This document shows, in pieces, positions 18,048 to 26,477 of a DNA stretch of 64,000 nucleotides. The notes under the pieces are model-generated. The model did not search any database and was not told the DNA's origin. It worked only from the letters and a program-made list of their open reading frames with translations. A program made the position numbers and the translations under genes. Numbering within the stretch: position 1 is the stretch's first letter; each line of letters begins with the position of its first letter. This stretch comes from Corynebacterium sputi DSM 45148 (lineage in GTDB: Bacteria; Actinomycetota; Actinomycetes; Mycobacteriales; Mycobacteriaceae). The stretch spans positions 1 to 64,000 of the forward strand of contig NZ_ATYV01000017.1 in NCBI RefSeq assembly GCF_000427865.1, read 5' to 3'.

Positions 18048-18524
18048 ATGGGAAACGTCATTCTCACGGGAGTCGATGCAAGCCAGACGGCGCTCATCGC
18101 CGCGCGTAAGGCCGCGAAGATCGCTGCGGGTACGGGCGAAGAGCTGCACGTCATTACGGCGTATAGCACCGCCACCTCGGACAGCCTCCAGGCAATGATG
18201 GTCAGGGACCGTAGCGCCTCGGCTGCCGCTGCGTACGAGACGCTGATGTCGAGCCGTGCCCAGGCCGCTCAGCTGATCGCGGATGCGGTCACCGGAGTAC
18301 TCACTGAGGAATACCCGGATCTGGCGGTTGTGTCCTCAGCAGTCGGTGGACCTCCGGCTGCGGCCCTCCTGCGGAAGGCCAATGAGCTCAACGCCGACAC
18401 CATCGTGGTGGGTAACAAGAACATCAAGGGCATCGGTCGCGTCTTGGGCAGCATCGCCCGCAAGCTGGTGGCGGATGCTCCGTGTGACGTCCACATTGTG
18501 AATACCGCGCAGCAGCAGGCTTAG
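18048..18524 (+). CDS. Universal stress protein (UspA family), second of a pair
   Basis: A 158-residue paralogue of the preceding Usp, sharing ILTGVDASQTALIAARKAAK, LHVITAYSTATSDSLQAM and IVVGNKNIKGIGRVLGSIAR. The same GNKN change in the ATP loop is present. The ATG at 18048 follows AAAGGGACAT; a longer frame from 17964 would include the upstream spacer. Clear tandem duplication by sequence and position. It converges with the ATPase gene, overlapping by four bases. Confidence 0.88.
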   Translation: MGNVILTGVDASQTALIAARKAAKIAAGTGEELHVITAYSTATSDSLQAMMVRDRSASAAAAYETLMSSRAQAAQLIADAVTGVLTEEYPDLAVVSSAVGGPPAAALLRKANELNADTIVVGNKNIKGIGRVLGSIARKLVADAPCDVHIVNTAQQQA

Positions 18525-19255
18525 TCCTCGCTGGGGACGTCGTTGAGCAGTTCCTTCAGCGCGGCCTTCGGGTCGGCGAGGTACTCGCGCGTGTCCTGCA
18601 CCAACGGGTGCGTGGACCACGGCACTGGCCGGACGCCCTCATCATCGATCAGGAGAATGCGGGCGCCGGGCAGGGCCAGGAGGATGGGCGAGTGCGTCGC
18701 AACGATGAACTGAGCTCCCTCATCCACCAGCCGCGCCATCTCCGCCAATAATTGCATCTGCCGGGTGGGGGACAGCCCTGATTCTGGCTCGTCCAGCACG
18801 TAGAGGCCTTCGCCGAAGCGCCTGCGAACTATCTCCATCGTGCTTTCACCATGAGACATCAGATGCAGGTCGAGGTAATTCACATCGCCGAGCTCCTCGT
18901 ACTCCGTGGCCACCGTATGTTGTGTCTCGGACCGGAGGAAAAATGTATCCGGCGGATTCTTCGCGCGGGTTAGTTTCAGCCGGTTATGCAGGACGGATTC
19001 CGAAGCACGGTTGCTGAAACGGAAGTTCTTCGAGCCACCCTCGGCGTTCATTCCGGCGGCAATTGCTATCGCTTCCACCAGCGTGGATTTGCCCACGCCG
19101 TTCTCCCCGGTCACAAAGGTGACGGGAGAATCGAAGGGAAAAACGGGAAAGCGCCGAAGATGCTTTACGACGCCCAGCTCCCCTACATACTCATCCTCAA
19201 CCGACCTATCCGGTTCGATGAGTGTGAAGGACGTGAGAAATGGCGCCGCGGACAT
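18521..19255 (-). CDS. Small AAA/ABC-type ATPase of the SMC-like (COG3910) kind
   Basis: A 244-residue single ATPase domain with Walker A TGENGVGKST (49-58), a short insert in place of the coiled coil of Rad50-like proteins, a LSPTRQMQLLAEMA signature-helix region, Walker B YVLDEPESGLSP and the switch histidine ATHSP. Related proteins are widespread and poorly characterised. The ATG at 19253-19255 lies four bases after the stop of the phosphoribosyltransferase gene, so the two are cotranscribed and probably coupled. The role is unknown. Confidence 0.8.
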   Translation of the reverse strand: MSAAPFLTSFTLIEPDRSVEDEYVGELGVVKHLRRFPVFPFDSPVTFVTGENGVGKSTLVEAIAIAAGMNAEGGSKNFRFSNRASESVLHNRLKLTRAKNPPDTFFLRSETQHTVATEYEELGDVNYLDLHLMSHGESTMEIVRRRFGEGLYVLDEPESGLSPTRQMQLLAEMARLVDEGAQFIVATHSPILLALPGARILLIDDEGVRPVPWSTHPLVQDTREYLADPKAALKELLNDVPSED

Positions 19256-19259
19256 GCAG

Positions 19260-19763
19260 TTAGGAGGTCTTGGTGACCGGCTCCTCGGCCGACCACGGGA
19301 AGACGATCCACTCGTCGGTGCGCTTCCACACGTAGCTCGGGTCAACCTCAGAGGCAGACTTTGCGTACAGCACGGCGGAACGGACCTCGGCGCCGTGGGA
19401 GGCCAGCAGGTCCAGGACCAGGGCCAGGGTACGGCCGGAGTCGGCGACATCATCGACGACCAGCAGCTTCTTGTTGCTGATGGAGTTAATGTCCAGCAGC
19501 GGCTCCAGCAGGACCGGGTCCGGAAGAGTCTCGTGGACGTCGGTGTAGAACTCGACGTTGATCGCGTCCGAGAGCTTCACTCCCATTGAGTACGACAGGG
19601 CGCCAGCCGGGAGCAGACCACCGCGGGCGACGGCGATGATGATCTCCGGCTCATAACCGCTGTCGACAATGCTCTGAGCCAGTTCGCGCTGCGCCGTGCC
19701 GAAGCCCTCCCAGGTGAGAACTTCCTTCGTGTCCAGGTCTGTGGAATCCGCATGGTAAGCCAT
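19260..19763 (-). CDS. Phosphoribosyltransferase (purine-type)
   Basis: A 167-residue type I phosphoribosyltransferase. The PRPP loop is LLVVDDVADSGRTL (about 98-111), with IIIAVARGGLLPAGALSYSM as the N-terminal strand-loop. Related corynebacterial proteins are annotated as hypoxanthine/xanthine-guanine phosphoribosyltransferases, but the base-binding C-terminus is too diverse to assign substrate by eye. The ATG is at 19761-19763. It is the first gene of a two-gene unit with the ATPase. Confidence 0.82.
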   Translation of the reverse strand: MAYHADSTDLDTKEVLTWEGFGTAQRELAQSIVDSGYEPEIIIAVARGGLLPAGALSYSMGVKLSDAINVEFYTDVHETLPDPVLLEPLLDINSISNKKLLVVDDVADSGRTLALVLDLLASHGAEVRSAVLYAKSASEVDPSYVWKRTDEWIVFPWSAEEPVTKTS

Positions 19764-19842
19764 GAAGGGATCATACGTGCAGTGTTATTGACGGTGAAAA
19801 AGCGGAGGTCTGGTGGGCGGGAAGGGGCAGTGGAGATGGGGG

Positions 19843-19853
19843 CGTCGGGAAGC
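19843..19853 (+). repeat. Intergenic copy of the CGTCGGGAAGC repeat
   Basis: One of eleven identical 11-mers in the window, here in the context GGGGGCGTCGGGAAGCGAAA between the phosphoribosyltransferase promoter and the fpr2 terminator. It immediately follows the terminator stem of fpr2 when read on the minus strand, and supplies its TTTTCGC tail. Confidence 0.7.
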
Positions 19854-19856
19854 GAA

Positions 19857-19887
19857 AACGGCGCCGTCCCCAGAGGGGACGACGCCG
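19857..19887 (-). terminator. Rho-independent-type terminator of fpr2
   Basis: GTCCCC (19866-19871) pairs with GGGGAC (19875-19880) around a three-base loop, extended by CGGCG/CGCCG across a 2x2 internal loop. On the minus strand the stem is followed by CGTTTTCGC. It lies 26 bases after the fpr2 stop. Confidence 0.7.
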
Positions 19888-19912
19888 CTAACGACGAAGA
19901 AAAGCGGGCTGA

Positions 19913-21310
19913 CTAGACGGTCACGCGAGCCTCATCGTTGGAGTGCTTGACCATGTCAGCCCACTCGACGACCTTCTTGCGCTCGCGGCCCTCAGCCTCG
20001 CCAAGCTCGCGCTCGTGGGCGTCCAGGCGGTACCAACCCTCCCAGGTGGTGTACTCGATGCCCTTGTCCTCGAGGAAGGAAATGACAGCGTCATTGTCGC
20101 CCTTGCCCTCGGCCGGAGCCGGCAGCACGCCGCCCTGGAAGTCCTTGACAAGGTTTCCGACGACCTCATTGGCATCACCCTTGGTGTTACCAATCAGACC
20201 GACCGGGCCGCGACGGATCCAACCGGTGGCGTAAAGACCGGTGATAGCGGAGTCGTCCTCGCGCAGCACGCGGCCACCCTCGTTGGGGATGGTGTGGGTC
20301 TGGTCGCTGAAGGGCACGCTGTCGATGGCGTCGGAGCGGTAGCCCACTGCGCGGTAGACGGCGCCAACCGGCCAGTCGGTGAACTTGCCGGTGCCAACGA
20401 CGTTGCCGTTGCCATCGAGCTCGGTGCGCTCGGTGCGGATCGCGACAACGCGGCCCTCTTCACCAATGAGCTCGACCGGGTTCTCGAAGAAGTGCAGGTG
20501 CAGCTTGTGCGGGGCGCCCTTCGGCTCGCGGATGGCGTAGTTCTCGATGATCGTGCAGACCTGGTCAACGATCTTGGAGCTGCGGCGCTCTTCCTCAGAA
20601 GCGGCGTCGTAATCGATGTCCTCCGGGTTCACCACAACCTCGATGGTCGGGGAGTGGTCGAGCTCCTTGAGCTCCATCGGGGTGAACTTCGCCTGGGCGG
20701 GGCCACGGCGGCCGAAGACGTGGACGTCCTTGGCCGCGTTCTGGGCCAGGCCCTCGTAGACGTTGTCGGAGATCTCCGTGACCTTCAGCTCATCGGCGGT
20801 CTTGGCCAGCATACGTGCGACGTCCAGGCCGACGTTGCCGACACCAACCACTGCCACGGACTCTGCAGAGAGATCCCAATCGCGGGAGAACTCCGGGCTG
20901 GAGTCGTAGAAGCCCACGAACTCACCGGCGCCGTAGTGGCCCTTGAGCTCCGAGCCCGGGATGTTCAGGTCGCGGTCGCCAACGGCGCCGGTGGCGAACA
21001 CCACGGCGTCGTAGTGCTGTGCGAGCTCGTCGACGCTGACGTCATTTCCCACGTCAATGTTGCCGAGGAGGCGAATCTCCGGCTTGTCCATCACGCGGTG
21101 CAGGGACTTGATGATGCCCTTGATGCGCGGGTGGTCCGGGGCGACGCCGTAGCGGATCAGGCCGAACGGAGCCGGCAGGCGCTCGATGATGTCGACGGAC
21201 ACGTCCTGGCCCGACTTCAGCAGAGCATCAGCGGTGTAGACGCCGGCAGGGCCGGAGCCCACGACGGCAACCCGCAGAGTGCGAGCCGGAGTTTCAGGGG
21301 TGTTGGTCAT
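19913..21310 (-). CDS. fpr2: FprA-type NADPH-ferredoxin reductase of the sulfite-reduction locus
   Basis: A 465-residue adrenodoxin-reductase-like flavoprotein that passes electrons from NADPH to ferredoxin. The FAD loop VAVVGSGPAGVYTADALL is at 14-31, LIRYGVAPDHPRIKG follows, the NADPH loop is VVGVGNVGLDVARML, and the C-terminal FAD segment is GWIRRGPVGLIGNTKGDAN. It is divergent from the TSUP-cysIXHDN unit, and a McbR-like box lies in the shared region, which suggests a role in feeding ferredoxin-dependent sulfite reductase. The ATG at 21308-21310 with an AGGAG site was chosen over a longer frame. A paralogue lies at 29529-30896. Confidence 0.88.
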   Translation of the reverse strand: MTNTPETPARTLRVAVVGSGPAGVYTADALLKSGQDVSVDIIERLPAPFGLIRYGVAPDHPRIKGIIKSLHRVMDKPEIRLLGNIDVGNDVSVDELAQHYDAVVFATGAVGDRDLNIPGSELKGHYGAGEFVGFYDSSPEFSRDWDLSAESVAVVGVGNVGLDVARMLAKTADELKVTEISDNVYEGLAQNAAKDVHVFGRRGPAQAKFTPMELKELDHSPTIEVVVNPEDIDYDAASEEERRSSKIVDQVCTIIENYAIREPKGAPHKLHLHFFENPVELIGEEGRVVAIRTERTELDGNGNVVGTGKFTDWPVGAVYRAVGYRSDAIDSVPFSDQTHTIPNEGGRVLREDDSAITGLYATGWIRRGPVGLIGNTKGDANEVVGNLVKDFQGGVLPAPAEGKGDNDAVISFLEDKGIEYTTWEGWYRLDAHERELGEAEGRERKKVVEWADMVKHSNDEARVTV

Positions 21311-21650
21311 TCGATCGCTCCTGGAGGTCGAGTCTGTCGCGTCCGGTCGTCTCCGGAACACGGGATACATCTGGTCTTTCGGGCTTCAATCATGGGCAGA
21401 CCGGTGCAGAGAAGGCTACGTGGGGCGGCCCGTAACACTTCCCGGCGGTCTTCAGGGGGCACCGTGTGGCCCTCCGTTGACCGAACCGCACCGCTCAGTC
21501 TAGTGTGACAACAGCCGAATATAGACTGCCCGGTCTGTACGGTGCAAGTGCTTAGCCCAAGTACATCAAGGTAACGGTCCCTCGGGGTCGTGCGGCCCGC
21601 GTAGGCCAGTAAGACAGGTCAATCACCCGGACCGTGGAAAGGCAGCCCCG
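21311..21650. promoter_or_regulatory. Divergent regulatory region between fpr2 and the TSUP/cys unit
   Basis: A 340-base gap holding both promoters. A McbR-like box is at 21522-21537. An additional GTCTA half-site is in CAGTCTAGTG (about 21496-21505). No coding frame in it is convincing. Confidence 0.6.
21522..21537 (+). promoter_or_regulatory. McbR-like operator upstream of the sulfur genes
   Basis: TAGACTGCCCGGTCTG matches the published McbR consensus TAGAC-N6-GTCTA at nine of ten defined positions. McbR represses sulfur amino acid and sulfate-assimilation genes in C. glutamicum when S-adenosylhomocysteine is low. Placement 113 bases before the TSUP gene and 211 before fpr2 fits joint control of both directions. 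Confidence 0.65.
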
Positions 21651-22622
21651 ATGGAGAAAATTCTGATCTTCGTGTTCATCGGTCTCGGCGCGCAGCTCGT
21701 CGACGGCACGTTGGGCATGGCGTTCGGAGTTACGGCCACCACGCTGTTCATGCTCTCCGGCACCGGTGCTGCCACCGCGTCGGCGGTTGTGCACGTTGTG
21801 CAGGTCGGTACGACTTTCGTCTCTGGCGTCTCTCACTGGCGCTTTGGAAACGTGGACTGGAAGCGCGTCATTCGCCTGGGTGTTCCCGGTGGTGTCGGCG
21901 CATTCTTGGGAGCTACGTTCCTGTCGAACCTGGACACGGACGCCGCTCGGCCGGTGACCTCGTCGATCCTGCTGTGTCTCGGACTGTGGGTGCTAATCCG
22001 CTTCGCGTTCCTGCATGGACGTAAGCGAAAGAGCCCTGACCTGGGATCCGGCAAGCTTGGCGCCCTCGGTTTCACCGGCGGCATGCTGGATGCGACCGGC
22101 GGTGGAGGCTGGGGTCCGGTGACCACCTCGACCCTCTTGAGCGTCGAAGCCGATCAGCCTCGCAAGGTGATCGGTACCGTCTCCGCCTCGGAGTTCATCG
22201 TCACCTGTGCTGCGGTTGTTGGCTTCTTGCCGATGCTGCGCCAGGAGTTCATGGAGCACACCGCACCGATCATCGGACTGCTCATTGGCGGCATTGTCGC
22301 TGCTCCGCTGGCCGCGTACCTGGTCGGCAAGATTAATCCCCGGTTCCTCGGAATCGTCGTCGGCGGTGTGCTGGTGTCCCTGAACATCCTGACGCTCCTG
22401 AGCGACCACGTTCCGACCTGGGCTCTCGCCACGATTCTGGGCACCTGGGCGGTCATCGTCATCAGCATCCTGATTTGGGCGATGAACTATTCCACGCCGA
22501 AGTCTCTGCGTGAGCGCGTGGAACTGGCGGCCGCTGAGACTGCCGACGAGGCCGAAGATTCGGACTCGGATCGGGCAGTGCGCGCCGGTGTAGAGACCGT
22601 CGACGACGCGACCAAGCAATAA
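21651..22622 (+). CDS. TSUP-family permease, probable sulfate/sulfur-anion uptake (CysZ-like by position)
   Basis: A 323-residue membrane protein with about eight hydrophobic segments. The family motifs are FIGLGAQLVDGTLGMAFGVT (10-29) and DATGGGGWGPVTTSTLL in the second half. The C-terminal 40 residues are acidic and cytoplasmic. Its place directly before cysI, divergent from fpr2, suggests a sulfate importer as proposed for C. glutamicum CysZ, although there the gene is at the other end of the cluster. GAAAGG precedes the ATG. Export of sulfite is the main alternative. Confidence 0.82.
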   Translation: MEKILIFVFIGLGAQLVDGTLGMAFGVTATTLFMLSGTGAATASAVVHVVQVGTTFVSGVSHWRFGNVDWKRVIRLGVPGGVGAFLGATFLSNLDTDAARPVTSSILLCLGLWVLIRFAFLHGRKRKSPDLGSGKLGALGFTGGMLDATGGGGWGPVTTSTLLSVEADQPRKVIGTVSASEFIVTCAAVVGFLPMLRQEFMEHTAPIIGLLIGGIVAAPLAAYLVGKINPRFLGIVVGGVLVSLNILTLLSDHVPTWALATILGTWAVIVISILIWAMNYSTPKSLRERVELAAAETADEAEDSDSDRAVRAGVETVDDATKQ

Positions 22623-22682
22623 ATAGTTCACCCTGATTGCAATAGACAGCTTGGTATGTCTAGGGTTGTCCACACGAGAGAA

Positions 22683-22698
22683 TAGACTGACTGGTTCA
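22683..22698 (+). promoter_or_regulatory. Weaker McbR-like site before cysI
   Basis: TAGACTGACTGGTTCA keeps the first half-site TAGAC with the right six-base spacing but only GT and A of the second half match. It is 36 bases before the cysI start. A separate GTCTA lies at about 22659-22663. It could give cysI its own promoter control in addition to readthrough from the TSUP gene. Confidence 0.35.
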
Positions 22699-22733
22699 CA
22701 GGTCGGTTCATACGATTCAAGGACGTTTCATCC

Positions 22734-24437
22734 ATGACCACAGCAACTCAGTCGGGATCCGACGAGCGGCCGGCCCGCCGTTCCCGTCCCGCACGTAAGC
22801 CGAAGCCCCAGGGCCAGTGGCTCATCGACGGCCGTGAGCCCCTGAACAACGACGAGCGGATTAAGCAGGAAGACGCTGGTCTGGCAGTCAAGCAGCGAGT
22901 TATCGATTGCTACTCCAAGGAGGGTTTCTCCTCGATTCCCGCCGAGGACCTGGCGCCCCGTTTCAAGTGGATCGGTCTGTACACCCAGCGCAAGCAGGAC
23001 ATGGGCCCGGAGCACACCGGTGTCGCAACCAACGCGGAGCTGCAGGACGAGTACTTCATGCTCCGAATCCGCCTCGACGGCGGACAGACGTCCACCGCAG
23101 GCTTGCGCGCTATCGGTGAGATCTCTCGCGACTTCGCACGGGACACGGCGGATTTCTCCGACCGTCAGAACGTGCAGCTGCACTGGATCCGCATCGAAGA
23201 CATGCCGGCGATCTGGGACAAGCTCGAAGCAGTCGACCTGGACACCCACTTCGGTTGCGGTGACGTCCCGCGCGTCATCCTCGGCTCCCCGGTTGCCGGT
23301 GTTGCCGAGGACGAGATCATCGACGGCACCAACGCGATCCGTCGGATCAAGAATGAGTACCTTGCCGGCGATGAGTTCTCGAACCTGCCGCGCAAGTTTA
23401 AGTCCGCTGTTTCCGGTAGCCCCCGCCTGGATGTCACTCACGAGGTCCAGGACGTGGCCTTTGTTGGTGTGAACCACCCGGAGCACGGCGCTGGCTTTGA
23501 CATCACCGTCGGCGGTGGCCTGTCCACCAACCCGATGCTGGCCGTCCGCCTGGGCGCCTGGGTCCCGGAGGATCAGGTTCCGGAGGTGTGGGCCGGAGTG
23601 TGCCGCATCTTCCGTGACTACGGCTACCGCCGCCTGCGCAACCGCGCTCGCCTGAAGTTCCTCGTCGCCGAATGGGGTGCTGAGAAGTTCCGCCAGGTGC
23701 TCGAGGACGACTACCTCGGCTACAAGCTTATCGACGGTCCCGCTCCCGAGCCTTGGGAAAAGGACCGCGACCACATCGGCGTGCACAAGCAGAAGGATGG
23801 CCTGAACTACGTCGGCGTTAAGCCTGCCGTTGGTCGTGTTGTCGGCTCTGACATCGTGAAGCTCGCGGACATCGCTGAGAAGTACGGTGTCTCCCGCATC
23901 CGCACCACCGTCATGAAGGAACTGATCCTTCTCGATGTTGAGGACGAGAAGGTTGAGCCGCTGATGGCAGAGCTCGACGAGCTCGGCCTGTCGGCCAATC
24001 CCTCGGCCTTCAAGCGCGGCATCATCTCTTGCACCGGCCTGGAGTTCTGCAAGCTGGCTCTGGTCACCACCCGAGAGCGCGCGATCACCCTGGTCGACGA
24101 GCTCGAAGAGCGCATCGGCGACCTGGACACCCCGATCTCCATCGCACTGAACGGTTGCCCGAACTCCTGCGCCCGCACCCAGATCGCGGACATCGGACTG
24201 AAGGGTCAGATCGTCGTCGATGACAACGACAACCGCGTCGAAGGTTTCCAGGTCCACCTCGGTGGAACTTTGGGCATGGACGCGAACTTCGGTCGCAAGC
24301 TCCGCGGACACAAGGTGACCTCTGCAGAACTCGGCGACTACGTCGAGCGCTTGGTGAGCAACTTCAAGGAGCAGCGCGAGGACGGAGAACTCTTCCGCCA
24401 GTGGCTGGTCCGCGCAACCGACGAGGACCTGCAGTGA
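22734..24437 (+). CDS. cysI: Assimilatory sulfite reductase (ferredoxin), siroheme-[4Fe-4S] enzyme
   Basis: This enzyme reduces sulfite to sulfide with six electrons from ferredoxin. The 567-residue protein has the nitrite/sulfite reductase repeat halves and the four cluster cysteines C433-x5-C439 (CTGLEFC) and C475-x3-C479 (CPNSC), the last bridging to siroheme. QNVQLHWIRIEDMP is a conserved substrate-side segment. The N-terminal 30 residues are basic and low-complexity. The stop overlaps cysX (GTGA). Siroheme supply depends on SUMT, whose local copy at 272-916 is truncated, so another copy must exist if this enzyme works. Confidence 0.94.
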   Translation: MTTATQSGSDERPARRSRPARKPKPQGQWLIDGREPLNNDERIKQEDAGLAVKQRVIDCYSKEGFSSIPAEDLAPRFKWIGLYTQRKQDMGPEHTGVATNAELQDEYFMLRIRLDGGQTSTAGLRAIGEISRDFARDTADFSDRQNVQLHWIRIEDMPAIWDKLEAVDLDTHFGCGDVPRVILGSPVAGVAEDEIIDGTNAIRRIKNEYLAGDEFSNLPRKFKSAVSGSPRLDVTHEVQDVAFVGVNHPEHGAGFDITVGGGLSTNPMLAVRLGAWVPEDQVPEVWAGVCRIFRDYGYRRLRNRARLKFLVAEWGAEKFRQVLEDDYLGYKLIDGPAPEPWEKDRDHIGVHKQKDGLNYVGVKPAVGRVVGSDIVKLADIAEKYGVSRIRTTVMKELILLDVEDEKVEPLMAELDELGLSANPSAFKRGIISCTGLEFCKLALVTTRERAITLVDELEERIGDLDTPISIALNGCPNSCARTQIADIGLKGQIVVDDNDNRVEGFQVHLGGTLGMDANFGRKLRGHKVTSAELGDYVERLVSNFKEQREDGELFRQWLVRATDEDLQ

Positions 24438-24787
24438 GTGACTCCACTTCAGACAACTCTTCACCGGTAGATCTCTACAGTGCCCCGGCCGCAGATCAAG
24501 GCCTGGGCATCGGCGGCAAGTCCGCACACCCGAACCCCAACCGCGGCGCGGTCATGCACTGCCCGTACTGCGGTGGGGAGAACCTGTGGCCGGACGTTGA
24601 GACCGGCTACGCGTGGAACTGCCGCGAATGTTGCCGGGTTTTCACGGTAAAATTGCACGGCCATAAGCCCCGGAACGTGGATGTCAGCTACAGCGACAGC
24701 CGCGCTGACGATTCCGCCGATACCCGCTCGACGGATGAGCGCCGGAGCTACCAGAGCAACCGACCCGGAAAGGAGTCGGGACGATGA
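24434..24787 (+). CDS. cysX: CysX-like small cysteine-rich protein
   Basis: A 117-residue protein translated from a GTG overlapping the cysI stop. The central segment MHCPYCGGENLWPDVETGYA is followed by WNCRECCRVFTV, so CxxC...CxxCC could form a zinc ribbon or rubredoxin-like site. Both flanks are polar and disordered. In C. glutamicum the cysX gene occupies the same slot between cysI and cysH and is thought to be a ferredoxin-like electron carrier for sulfite reductase. The visible motif would fit metal binding, but not a classical [2Fe-2S] ferredoxin. Confidence 0.8.
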   Translation: MSDSTSDNSSPVDLYSAPAADQGLGIGGKSAHPNPNRGAVMHCPYCGGENLWPDVETGYAWNCRECCRVFTVKLHGHKPRNVDVSYSDSRADDSADTRSTDERRSYQSNRPGKESGR

Positions 24788-25533
24788 CCAACGTCACGAT
24801 CAATACGACCCAGGCGAACGCGCAGGATGATGTGCTGGGGAACCCGGACGTCGCAAAGCGTCTGATGGGCTTGGCCCTGGACTGGACCGGAAAGCTGGAG
24901 ACCTACAGCGCCGGCGAGATCCTCGCCTGGGGCGAGGAGCACCTCCAGACTCCTCTGGCGGTGACCCTGTCTATGCAGGACACCGTCCTGGCGGAACTGG
25001 CGTCCCGGCACGCACCGGGTGCGGACCTGGTGTTCCTGGACACCGGCTACCACTTCCCGGAGACTCTCGACGTGGCCGACCGTGTGTCGCACCGTTACCC
25101 GAACCGGTTGCTGACCATCACCCCGGCTCGCACCCGTGCCCAGCAGGACGACGAGGAAGGCCTTGACCTGTACAAGACCGACCCCGCGCGCTGCTGTGGC
25201 CTGCGGAAGGTTGACCCGCTCAATGCGGTCAAGCGTCCGTACGAGGGCTGGGTCACCGGACTGAAGCGTGTCGACGCTCCGACCCGGAAGAACACTCCGG
25301 TTCTGGAAATCGACCGCACTGGCCGGATCAAGCTCAACCCCCTCGCTGCGTGGACCGACGAGGACATCGAGCGATACATCGAGGGCAACGACCTCATCAT
25401 CCACCCCCTGACGCACGCCGGTTACCCCAGCATCGGCTGCGCCACCTGCACGGCCCGCGTTGAAGCGGGCGCCGACCCCCGTTCTGGACGTTGGTCCGGA
25501 ACCGAGAAGACTGAATGCGGACTTCACCTGTGA
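24784..25533 (+). CDS. cysH: Adenylylsulfate (APS/PAPS) reductase
   Basis: It reduces activated sulfate to sulfite. At 249 residues it has the pyrophosphate-binding fold (TLSMQDTVLAEL at about 61-72 and VFLDTGYHFPETL). The cluster cysteines are C137-C138 (ARCCGLRK) and C219-x2-C222 (GCATC), and the catalytic Cys245 is in the C-terminal ECGLH. The CC...CxxC set marks [4Fe-4S] APS reductases rather than PAPS-specific enzymes, and there is no cysC in the window. ATGA overlap with cysX. Confidence 0.93.
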   Translation: MTNVTINTTQANAQDDVLGNPDVAKRLMGLALDWTGKLETYSAGEILAWGEEHLQTPLAVTLSMQDTVLAELASRHAPGADLVFLDTGYHFPETLDVADRVSHRYPNRLLTITPARTRAQQDDEEGLDLYKTDPARCCGLRKVDPLNAVKRPYEGWVTGLKRVDAPTRKNTPVLEIDRTGRIKLNPLAAWTDEDIERYIEGNDLIIHPLTHAGYPSIGCATCTARVEAGADPRSGRWSGTEKTECGLHL

Positions 25534-26477
25534 GCACTCCCACCACCACTCAGAATGCCCCAGACGCCACCGGCGCCCAGGCAGTCCTCGATCCACGCCT
25601 GGCAGCGCTGGAGGCCGAGGCCATCGACATCATTCGGCAGACCGCCGGGCAGTTCGACAAGATTGCGCTGCTCTTCTCCGGAGGCAAAGATTCCGTCCTG
25701 GTTCTGGAGCTGGCCAAGCGCGCTTTCGCACCGGCACCTCCGCCGCTGGAGCTGCTGCACGTCGACACCGGACACAACTTTCCGGAGGTCATCGAGTTCC
25801 GTGACTCCGTCGCCGCTGAGCCGGGCATCAAGCTGCACGTCGCCGAGGTCCAGGATTGGATCGACCGCGGTGTGCTGAAGGAGCGTGCGGACGGCACCCG
25901 CAACCCGCTGCAGACCGTTCCGCTGGTGGAGACCATCGCAGACCGCGGCTACGACGCCGTGATGGGCGGCGCCCGCCGCGACGAGGAGAAGGCCCGCGCT
26001 AAGGAGCGTGTCTTCTCTGTGCGTGACTCCTTCGGCGGTTGGGATCCGCGCCGTCAGCGCCCGGAGCTGTGGGGCCTGTACAACGGCCGCCACGCTGCCG
26101 GCGAGAACATCCGCGTCTTCCCGATCTCCAACTGGACCGAGGCTGACGTCTGGGCCTACATCGAAGCTCGCGACATCGAGTTGCCTCCGATTTACTACTC
26201 CCACCAGCGCGAAGTCTTCAACCGCGGTGGCATGTGGCTCGCCCCGGGCGAGTGGGGTGGCCCGAAGGACGGCGAGGAGCTTGAGACCCGCACCGTGCGC
26301 TACCGCACCGTCGGCGACATGAGCTGCACCGGCGCCGTTGAATCTGACGCCACGACCATCGACGAGGTCATGGAAGAGCTCCGGAAGTCGAAGCTCACCG
26401 AGCGCGGTGCTACCCGCGCAGACGACAAACTGTCCGAGTCCTCGATGGAGGACCGCAAGAAGGAGGGCTACTTCTGA
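25530..26477 (+). CDS. cysD: Sulfate adenylyltransferase subunit 2
   Basis: The catalytic subunit of the CysDN ATP sulfurylase, which makes APS from sulfate and ATP. SGGKDSVLVLELAKRAF is the PP-loop, LHVDTGHNFPEVIEFRD follows, and GGARRDEEKARAKERVFSVR and the terminal EDRKKEGYF are family landmarks. The GTG at 25530 overlaps the cysH stop by four bases, like the neighbouring junctions; an in-frame ATG at 25515 is the alternative. 315 residues from the GTG. Confidence 0.92.
   Translation: MSTPTTTQNAPDATGAQAVLDPRLAALEAEAIDIIRQTAGQFDKIALLFSGGKDSVLVLELAKRAFAPAPPPLELLHVDTGHNFPEVIEFRDSVAAEPGIKLHVAEVQDWIDRGVLKERADGTRNPLQTVPLVETIADRGYDAVMGGARRDEEKARAKERVFSVRDSFGGWDPRRQRPELWGLYNGRHAAGENIRVFPISNWTEADVWAYIEARDIELPPIYYSHQREVFNRGGMWLAPGEWGGPKDGEELETRTVRYRTVGDMSCTGAVESDATTIDEVMEELRKSKLTERGATRADDKLSESSMEDRKKEGYF

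Noticed and set aside
19943-21508. Long plus-strand open frame of 521 codons opposite fpr2
   Set aside because: It is an antisense shadow of a high-GC gene; the minus-strand product has clear FAD and NADPH motifs and the plus product has none.
22728-24527. 599-codon minus-strand frame opposite cysI
   Set aside because: Composition-driven antisense frame without motifs; CysI cluster cysteines fix the coding strand.
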